Positions 6,332-10,470 of a stretch of DNA of 10,470 nucleotides are shown here, one piece after another (the first letter of the stretch is position 1; every line of letters starts with the position of its first letter). Under the pieces are notes generated by a model that had not been told where the DNA came from, did not search any database, and saw only the letters and a list, made by a program, of their open reading frames with translations. Source of the DNA: Baffinella frigidus. Taxonomy: Eukaryota > Cryptophyceae > Cryptomonadales > Baffinellaceae. The stretch lies in assembly GCA_026770585.1 (NCBI GenBank), contig MU646844.1:264998-275467 (forward strand). Reading direction: 5' to 3'. The position numbers were made by a program, and so were the translations under genes.

Positions 6332-7081
6332 ATGAGTCTCCTCGACTGGGTCAACACGCGGCTGAACGTGCTCACTTCGCATTGGCAAATCGTGCCGACC
6401 CTGAGCGAGAAGAAGCGAGTCCTGCTGGTATCGTGCCATCCTCTGGCGGATTCCTTCGGTTCCGCTTGCGCCAGGGCGGTGGAAAGCGGTCTCGTGGCGG
6501 CGGGCCACGAAGTGAGACACAAAAGCTTGTATGAAAAGGAGGGCGTCGCTTCCTACAGAGGCGCAAACTTTCCACCTGCCCTCACAGCCCGCGAACGAAA
6601 GGGCTACCACGAGATCGCAGCCAGCGACGGCTCCAAGGGAGGCACGGAGCTCGCCCCAGAAGTCGCCGAGGCGGTGGCCGACCTACGCTGGGCGCAGGCG
6701 CTGGTGCTGGTGTACCCCACCTGGTGGATGAACGTGCCGGGGACCCTCAAAGGATTCATCGACCGGACATTTTTACCGCATGTGGCGTTCCGCCTCACCA
6801 CGCAGGCGACGGCGGGCGACGGCGGGGTCACGGGAACGGGGCTGCTGCCTCTGCTCACGAACATTGAACGTGTGGGGGTCGTGACCACGTACGGAGCCAG
6901 CCGGCTCATCGTCGCAGGGGCGGGAGACAACGGGCGCCAGATGATCGGCTACGCGCTGCGGCCCCTGTTCGCCCCAGGTTGCTCCCTCAGGTGGCTCGGG
7001 CTCTACGAGATGGAATCGACGACGGAGGCGCAGCGCCGAGCCTATTTGGCGCGCATCGAGGCGGCCTACCGTAACTTCTGA
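6332..7081 (+). CDS. NAD(P)H:quinone oxidoreductase-like flavoprotein (Flavodoxin_2 fold)
   Basis: The 249-residue product fits the flavodoxin-like NAD(P)H dehydrogenase (quinone) family. These enzymes use FMN or FAD to pass two electrons from NAD(P)H to quinones and protect against redox stress. The first strand and phosphate loop are RVLLVSCHPLADSFGSA (residues 29-45). The family signature YPTWWMNVPGTLKGFIDRTF lies at 128-147, followed by LPHVAF. TYGASRLIVAGAGDN (186-200) fits the flavin-binding loop. A helix with AYLARIEAAY closes the protein. The first 27 residues precede the domain and have no clear targeting signal. The start is the first ATG after an in-frame TAG at 6320-6322; the next Met is M133, inside the signature. 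CTCTAGGCAGCAG just upstream could be a splice acceptor, so an upstream exon cannot be excluded. No intron is needed within the frame. The nearest relatives seem bacterial-type, which makes transfer possible. It has no operon partners. Confidence 0.88.
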   Translation: MSLLDWVNTRLNVLTSHWQIVPTLSEKKRVLLVSCHPLADSFGSACARAVESGLVAAGHEVRHKSLYEKEGVASYRGANFPPALTARERKGYHEIAASDGSKGGTELAPEVAEAVADLRWAQALVLVYPTWWMNVPGTLKGFIDRTFLPHVAFRLTTQATAGDGGVTGTGLLPLLTNIERVGVVTTYGASRLIVAGAGDNGRQMIGYALRPLFAPGCSLRWLGLYEMESTTEAQRRAYLARIEAAYRNF

Positions 7082-7273
7082 AGAAGGCTGCCGCGCGCAC
7101 TTCTAAAGCGTTGTGTTTTAATACAAAAGCGCCCACTCTGAAGATAAACCTATCTTTCCACTGGGGATGCCCCCCGTCTCGCGTCTCCATCCCCATCCCA
7201 CAGCAGCGCGAACTAGGCCCCTGACCAATCCGGGACTAGCCCGGCCTAGTCCTCCCAAATACCGGCTCAAAGA

Positions 7274-7337
7274 AAACCACAGCACTGACAGGGGAAATCC
7301 GTGCATCATTGGATTTCCCCTGTCAGTGCTGTGGTTT
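7274..7337. repeat. Perfect 27-bp inverted repeat, 10-nt loop
   Basis: AAACCACAGCACTGACAGGG followed by GAAATCC at 7274-7300 pairs exactly with 7311-7337. The loop is GTGCATCATT. It begins 193 bp after the oxidoreductase stop, so it could fall in that 3' region. It could be a foldback element or a small-RNA precursor. The intervening 7082-7273 has no other feature. Confidence 0.8.
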
Positions 7338-7432
7338 GACTGCCCCTACGCGGTACGTTTCAGGCTGCGATGGCGAGGGGGAGGACTTGCTGTGGCTGGC
7401 AAGGAAGGGTGCTCTTCTACGCACCTTGTGGA

Positions 7433-7655
7433 GTCCCCAAACCCCAAACCCCAAACCCTAACCCCTAAACCCCTGACGCCCTAACCCCAAACCCTGAACC
7501 CCAACCCCTAACCCCTGAACCCCTGACGCCCTAACCCCAAATACCGAACCCCAAACCCTAACCCCTAAACCCCTAATCCCCTAACCCCCTAACCCCCTAA
7601 AACCAAACACTAAACCCCAAACCCCAAACCCCAAACCCCAAACCCCAAACCTCAA
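7433..7655 (+). repeat. Telomere-like CCCCAAA/CCCCTAA tract
   Basis: Mixed 7- and 8-mers (CCCCAAA, CCCTAAC, CCCCTAA). A longer unit containing CTGACGCCCTAACCCCAAA recurs 50 bp apart (7473 and 7523). Five CCCCAAA units end the tract. The minus-strand frame rich in FGVWGLG is an artefact of the repeat. Confidence 0.8.
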
Positions 7656-7657
7656 AA

Positions 7658-7712
7658 CAGGACGAGGACGAGGCGGAGGCGCAGGCCCTTCTTGAAAGGG
7701 CGATCGAGCTTG
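7658..7712 (+). pseudogene. TPR-like helix fragment, copy 1
   Basis: The frame from 7661 reads DEDEAEAQ then ALLERAIELDP. ALxxxxxALELDP-type sequence is the hallmark of the second helix of a tetratricopeptide repeat. It begins straight after a CCCCAAA tract and leads into a dispersed repeat, so it is a fragment, not a gene. The frame stays open into the repeat but loses all resemblance to TPR after DPM. Confidence 0.5.
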
Positions 7713-7717
7713 ACCCC

Positions 7718-7787
7718 ATGAGACCCCGCTTGGGAGGAGATTCGTCAACCACCGAGGCTCGTCACCTGTCCGACCGAGGCTCACCCC
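7718..7787 (+). repeat. Dispersed repeat copy inserted in the TPR unit
   Basis: GAGACCCCGCTTGGGAGGAG, GTCAACCACCGAGGCTC and TCACCTGTCCGACCGAGGCTC match the repeat at 3728-3850. It lies between GACCCC and CCACGCAATACC, which are adjacent in the second unit, so it appears to be an insertion. Confidence 0.6.
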
Positions 7788-7850
7788 CCACGCAATACCT
7801 AACACCTCATACCCAATTCCTCACACCTAATACCGGATACTCAATAACTG
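7788..7850 (+). repeat. Diverged heptamer tract, copy 1
   Basis: From ACGCAATACC to CAATAACTG the sequence divides into 7-mers such as CCTCATA, CCCAATT, CCTCACA and CCTAATA. The same tract, with a few substitutions, follows the second TPR fragment (8053-8116). Confidence 0.7.
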
Positions 7851-7901
7851 GACGAGGACGAGGCGGAGGCGGAGGCTCTTCTTGAAAGGGCGATCGAGCT
7901 T
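7851..7901 (+). pseudogene. TPR-like helix fragment, copy 2
   Basis: Tandem copy of the first fragment: DEDEAEAE then ALLERAIEL. It is interrupted after AGCTT by a 143-bp hairpin element. Together with 7661-7712 it shows that a unit of TPR fragment plus heptamer tract was duplicated in tandem. Confidence 0.5.
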
Positions 7902-8044
7902 TCTGGGGATACTACCCCGTGTAGGATGACCGGAGTGACTTTACACACAGATACTACCCCGTGTAGGATGACCGGAGTGACTTTACACACAGTGACTGTG
8001 TGTAAAGTCACTCCGGTCATCCTACACGGGGTAGTATTCCCAGA
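7902..8044. mobile_element. 143-bp hairpin element with AGCTT target duplication
   Basis: Ends are TCTGGGGATACTACCCCGTG and its complement with one mismatch. The pairing continues through the arms: 7951-7992 pairs with 7996-8037 around a TGA loop. A 42-bp stretch of the left arm is present twice in tandem (7908-7949 and 7950-7991). The element is flanked by AGCTT at 7897-7901 and 8045-8049. Removing it restores the arrangement of the sister unit. Confidence 0.85.
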
Positions 8045-8052
8045 AGCTTGGC

Positions 8053-8395
8053 CCCACGCAATACCCAACACCTCATACCTAATTCCTCACACCTAATGCC
8101 GGATACCCAATAACTGAACCCTCATACCCAATGCTCAATTTCTGACACCTGATGCCTAATACTTAACGCCTAATTCCCAACCCCTAATACCTAAACCCTA
8201 ATACCTAAACCCTGAACCCTAAACCCTTAACCCTGACCCCTGAACCCTGAACCCTGCACCCTGCACCCTGAGCCATCAACCCTAAACCCTAAACTCTAAA
8301 CCTTTAACCCCAACCCCTCAACCCTGAACCCTGAATCCCTAAACCCTAAACCTCATCCCCTCACCCCTAACCCCTGAACCTCAACCAGCTCCGGG
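8053..8395 (+). repeat. Long degenerate telomere-type heptamer tract
   Basis: The tract drifts from units such as ACCTAAT and ATACCCA to clear AACCCTA and AACCCTG. Read by eye, nearly all of it stays on one 7-nt register despite many substitutions. It ends at CTCAACC where coding-like sequence begins. Confidence 0.85.
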
Positions 8396-8580
8396 GAATC
8401 TTGGTGGTGCGGTTCAGCAGGATCGGCGCTAGCGTGTAACGGAGTTCCCCGTTGTAGTTGGCCATCCCTTTCATAGCGTGACTGCGCTCATGAGCGTGGC
8501 GATCGTGAGGAGCACCGACTGCTCCATGTTGGTGTTGTCCCGTGCGCCTTGCAGCTGGTGAGAGTGGTTACGCCCGCGTG
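8367..8580 (-). pseudogene. Coding-like remnant, two frames
   Basis: On the minus strand one frame reads NMEQSVLLTIATLMSAVTL and stops at 8471-8473. An overlapping frame continues with MKGMANYNGELRYTLAPILL and NRTTKIPRSWL, stopping at 8367-8369 inside heptamer repeat. Both look more protein-like than chance. The first could be a membrane segment and the second a soluble region, joined by a frameshift near 8475. I do not recognise the family. It could be a decayed gene end captured between the telomere-like tract and a foldback. Confidence 0.3.
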
Positions 8581-8602
8581 CTCCGCATGCCTTCCGTCCT
8601 CT

Positions 8603-8700
8603 TCTCATGAGAAACTGCCCCCCCCCAGGGCCACCGTAGGGCCCTAGGCATAGGCCCACCGCAGGGTCTGGCAGTTTCTTGTGAGCGAGGTACCCCTGTA
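8603..8700. mobile_element. Foldback MITE family 1, copy H (left end lost)
   Basis: The right end is intact with GTGAGCGAGGTACCCCTGTA. The left end begins only at TCATGAGAAACTGCC. The arms after AGAAA read CTGCC and the complementary GGCAG. Confidence 0.85.
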
Positions 8701-8789
8701 CGACCACCCTAGGGGCGGTGTGTTTCCTCAATTTCTATTGAATAGCCAGGACACGTAGCAGGGGGAGAGAACGCTCCTGCAATCTCATA

Positions 8790-8919
8790 TGGAAACACTT
8801 TTAATTTGAAAAACTTCGGTAATGAAGTTTACTACACAGAACGATTTTTACTGGTAATATCAAAGCAACCGTGTAGTAATTTTCATCGAAATCCAGTTTT
8901 TAAATTAAAAGTGTTTCCA
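8790..8919. mobile_element. 130-bp AT-rich MITE-like element (family 4)
   Basis: TGGAAACACTTTTAATTT and its exact complement form 18-bp terminal inverted repeats. TTACTACAC and GTGTAGTAA pair in the interior. The base composition is much richer in AT than the surroundings. No coding capacity. The 8920-9070 interval that follows has a GC-rich part and nothing recognised. Confidence 0.75.
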
Positions 8920-9072
8920 CATTAAATCAATGGCGCTGGCAAGATCGAAGTCTGAAGAGCCCGGCCCCGGCCGGAAGACGTTTCTCTGCCGAAACGGCGC
9001 CAGATGTTGCCACCGCTAGACTTTCAACAACCGAGTTTACTTTTCGTAAAAACTAGGGTACAGACGGCTCTC

Positions 9073-9206
9073 CCGAGGCGGGCCTATCTGTCCCGAGGCG
9101 GGTCCTTCACTCTCCCTGCCTCCAGAGGCGGGTTATGAGCCTCAGACCCTCCCGAATGTGAGAGAGAAAACGACTTGACCCTCAGGGCAGCTCCCGAGGC
9201 GGGCCT
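9073..9206 (-). repeat. CCCGAGGCGGG minisatellite, inverted orientation
   Basis: Four scattered units of CTCCCGAGGCGGGCCTAT, the reverse complement of the array at 2370-2548. The last unit is interrupted at its TA by foldback copy I. Confidence 0.75.
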
Positions 9207-9327
9207 ACAGGGGTACCTCGCTCACAAGAAACCGCCACCCCCTAGGGCCCTACAGTAGGACCACGCCTAGGGTCATCTGGTGGTCCTCGGGGGGGCGGCG
9301 GTTTCTTATGAGCGAGGTACCCCTGTA
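9206..9327. mobile_element. Foldback MITE family 1, copy I
   Basis: Complete copy with TA on both sides. The left end has TCACAAG where the right end pairs as CTTATGAG. The left flank GGCGGGCC-TA is a minisatellite unit, consistent with insertion at its TA. Confidence 0.9.
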
Positions 9328-9474
9328 GGCCCTACCGTGGTCCTAGCCAGGGGGGGGGCGGCTCCTTATGAGCGAGGCCCCCATACGCTCCTACCTATGC
9401 CTACACGTAGTGACCTACGACCTGCCGGGGGTCGAATAGGTCCTTTATATGACCCCCGCGCCACTTAAGGGATA
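9328..9474. repeat. Foldback remnants of families 1 and 2
   Basis: The right half of a family 1 element (GTGGTCCTAGCC, G-run, CTCCTTATGAGCGAGG) is followed by GGGGGTC...GACCCCC pairing near 9427-9456. CCACTTAAGGGATA, the family 2 end, closes it at 9474. It looks like a mosaic of two decayed elements. Confidence 0.55.
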
Positions 9475-9534
9475 GCCTCGAGGCGGGCCTATCCGAAAGG
9501 GCTCCAAGAGCTCTCCCGAGGCGGGCCTATCCCG
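9475..9534 (-). repeat. CCCGAGGCGGG units
   Basis: Two units, CTCGAGGCGGGCCTATCC and CTCCCGAGGCGGGCCTATCC, separated by a short spacer. Confidence 0.75.
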
Positions 9535-9572
9535 TGCAAGTCCTCACCCAAGGGCCCTGGGCAGCACCCCCC

Positions 9573-9928
9573 CCGCGCTGGCGGGTTATTCGCCGCCGCG
9601 TTGGGAGGGTTATTTGCCGCGGAGCTAAAGGGTTATTTGCCGCGGAGCTAGAGGGTTATTTGCCGCCGCGCTGGCGGGTTATTTGCCGCAGAGCTACAGA
9701 GGTACCTCGCTCATAAGAAACCGCCCCTTCCCCCTAGGACCACCGTAGGACCCTAGGCATGGTCCTACTGTAGGGTCCTACGGGGGGGCGGTTTCTTATG
9801 AGCGAGATACCCCTGTAGAGGGTTATTCGCCGCGGAGATAGAGGCTTATTCGCCGCCGCGGTGGTGGGTTATTCGCCGCCGCGTTGGAGGGTTATTTGCC
9901 GCGGAGCTGGAGGGTTATTTGCCGCGCT
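9573..9928 (+). repeat. GGGTTATTTGCCGC minisatellite
   Basis: Tandem units of about 23 bp: GGGTTATTTGCCGC followed by either CGCGCTGGC or GGAGCTAGA. It is interrupted by foldback copy J. The open frame through it is a product of the repeat. Confidence 0.85.
9695..9817. mobile_element. Foldback MITE family 1, copy J, in a minisatellite
   Basis: The element runs from CAGAGGTACC at 9697 to GATACCCCTG at 9815 and is flanked by TA. Taking it out leaves GAGC-TA-GAGGGTTATT, which matches neighbouring minisatellite units such as 9643-9660. Confidence 0.92.
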
Positions 9929-9949
9929 TGCCCGCCTGCGGGGGGTAGG

Positions 9950-10030
9950 GAAACGTGCGTTTATTAGAGAGAGAAAGCGGAGGGTGGGAAAACCGTGTGT
10001 TTGTTAGAGAGAGAAACGTGCGTGTATTCA
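9950..10030 (+). repeat. Tandem pair with TTAGAGAGAGAAA
   Basis: AACGTGCGTTTATTAGAGAG is followed by AACCGTGTGTTTGTTAGAGA and then a partial AACGTGCGTGTATT. Unit length is about 40 bp. Confidence 0.6.
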
Positions 10031-10081
10031 GGATCGAAACCGACAAGACCACCAGGTATTCACTCCCGAAAAAACGATCGA

Positions 10082-10235
10082 GAAATATCACGAACACGGC
10101 ACGGTTTAGGGTTTAGGGTTTAGGGTATAGGGTATAGGGTATAGGGTTTGCGGTTCAGGGTTTAGGTTTTAGGTTTTGGGGCATGAGAAATGTCACGAAG
10201 GGAGGAACGCGGCAGGGTTTAGGGTTTAGGCTTTG
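10082..10235 (-). repeat. Telomere-type TTTAGGG tracts, G-strand on +
   Basis: Two tracts, 10103-10180 and 10214-10235. TTTAGGG and TATAGGG heptamers dominate the first. Each is preceded by a similar GAAATRTCACGAA...ACGCGGCA-type leader, so the pair is a larger duplication. The orientation is opposite to the tracts at the left and centre. Confidence 0.85.
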
Positions 10236-10329
10236 TAAAACGAGGGCCTAAACATCCCTCGAAGAGAGAGCTTTATTACCCCCGCTCAGATGAGACAGCC
10301 TGCAGAGGACTCTCACATGTCCTCACATG

Positions 10330-10349
10330 CAGGGGTACCTCGCCTAACC
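10330..10349 (+). mobile_element. Truncated family 1 foldback end
   Basis: CAGGGGTACCTCGC is followed by CTAACC instead of TCATAAGAAACC. It may be the left end of an element with an altered middle, as a G-run after CGCCTAG ends the window. Confidence 0.6.
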
Positions 10350-10470
10350 GCCACAAAATTGCTTTGTGGAAAAACTAGGATCTCAACGCCACAAAACTGT
10401 TTTGTGGAAAGACTAGGACCTCAACGCCACAAAACTGTTTTGTTTCACAAACGCCTAGAGGGGGGGGGGG
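10350..10470 (+). repeat. 38-bp hairpin repeat array
   Basis: Two full 38-bp units (10350-10387, 10388-10425) and a partial third. Each has a CCACAAAA...TTTTGTGG type palindrome and an ACTAGGAYCTCAAC spacer. The third stem is broken by TTTGTTTCACAAA. The array is cut by the window end. Confidence 0.8.

Noticed and set aside
6278-6930. Several minus-strand frames opposite the oxidoreductase gene
   Set aside because: Shadows of a GC-rich gene on the plus strand, which alone shows family motifs.
7581-7805. Minus-strand frame rich in FGVWGLG repeats
   Set aside because: It is a translation of the 7-mer telomere-like tract; period seven and open frames follow automatically from the repeat.
8985-9020. 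GGCGCCAGATGTTGCC resembling a retrotransposon primer-binding region
   Set aside because: No long terminal repeat, polypurine tract or gag/pol-like sequence is visible nearby.
9534-9716. Plus-strand frame with repeated RRWRVI-type units
   Set aside because: It is produced by the GGGTTATTTGCCGC minisatellite and runs into a foldback end.
10350-10470. CRISPR-like array
   Set aside because: Units are contiguous 38-bp repeats with no unique spacers and the context is eukaryotic.

Overview
The window looks like nuclear DNA of a eukaryote, most likely a microalga, from a subtelomeric or other repeat-rich region. The pointers are many degenerate tracts of the plant/algal-type telomere heptamer (CCCTAAA on + at the left and middle, TTTAGGG at the right), a eukaryotic MYND zinc finger, stacked minisatellites and many short foldback (MITE-like) elements. 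The exact lineage cannot be read from the sequence. Pelagophyte, haptophyte or green algal origin are all possible. No tRNA, rRNA or CRISPR array was seen.

Only two reading frames are convincingly protein-coding. One is an intact, single-exon NAD(P)H:quinone-oxidoreductase-like flavoprotein (6332-7081, +). The other is a 74-residue MYND zinc finger (5048-5272, -) sitting between two direct repeats. Several short stretches look like fragments of real genes caught in repeats: a TPR-like helix (7658-7712 and 7851-7901), an Ala/Pro/Lys-rich tail ending LELFGL (1471-2050), an N-terminal-like peptide (8367-8580, -) and a 7-residue repeat peptide (103-309, -).

Layout. 1-610: heptamer and telomere-like tracts. 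701-1750: two inverted copies of an element whose central hairpin stem differs between copies, with a minisatellite and a foldback element between them. 1748-2660: duplicated gene tail, a TGATCACGTGA minisatellite, a CCCGCCTCGG minisatellite and a (GA)n tract. 2744-4338: a cluster of foldback elements with CAGGGGTACCTCGC ends, including one nested inside another, plus a 225-bp inverted pair of a second family. 4340-6320: AT-richer mosaic holding the MYND cassette and several inverted or direct repeats. 6332-7081: the oxidoreductase gene. 7274-8395: hairpins, a tandemly duplicated TPR fragment carrying different insertions, and long 7-nt-register tracts. 8600-10470: more foldbacks, satellites in the opposite orientation, TTTAGGG tracts and a 38-bp hairpin repeat.

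The dominant biology is transposition by small non-autonomous elements. Two insertion sites (3049-3277 and 9695-9817) can be read precisely and show duplication of a TA dinucleotide, which fits a Tc1/mariner-like transposase encoded elsewhere. A third, unrelated hairpin (7902-8044) shows a 5-bp AGCTT duplication. Several families keep their two arms matched to each other while differing between copies.
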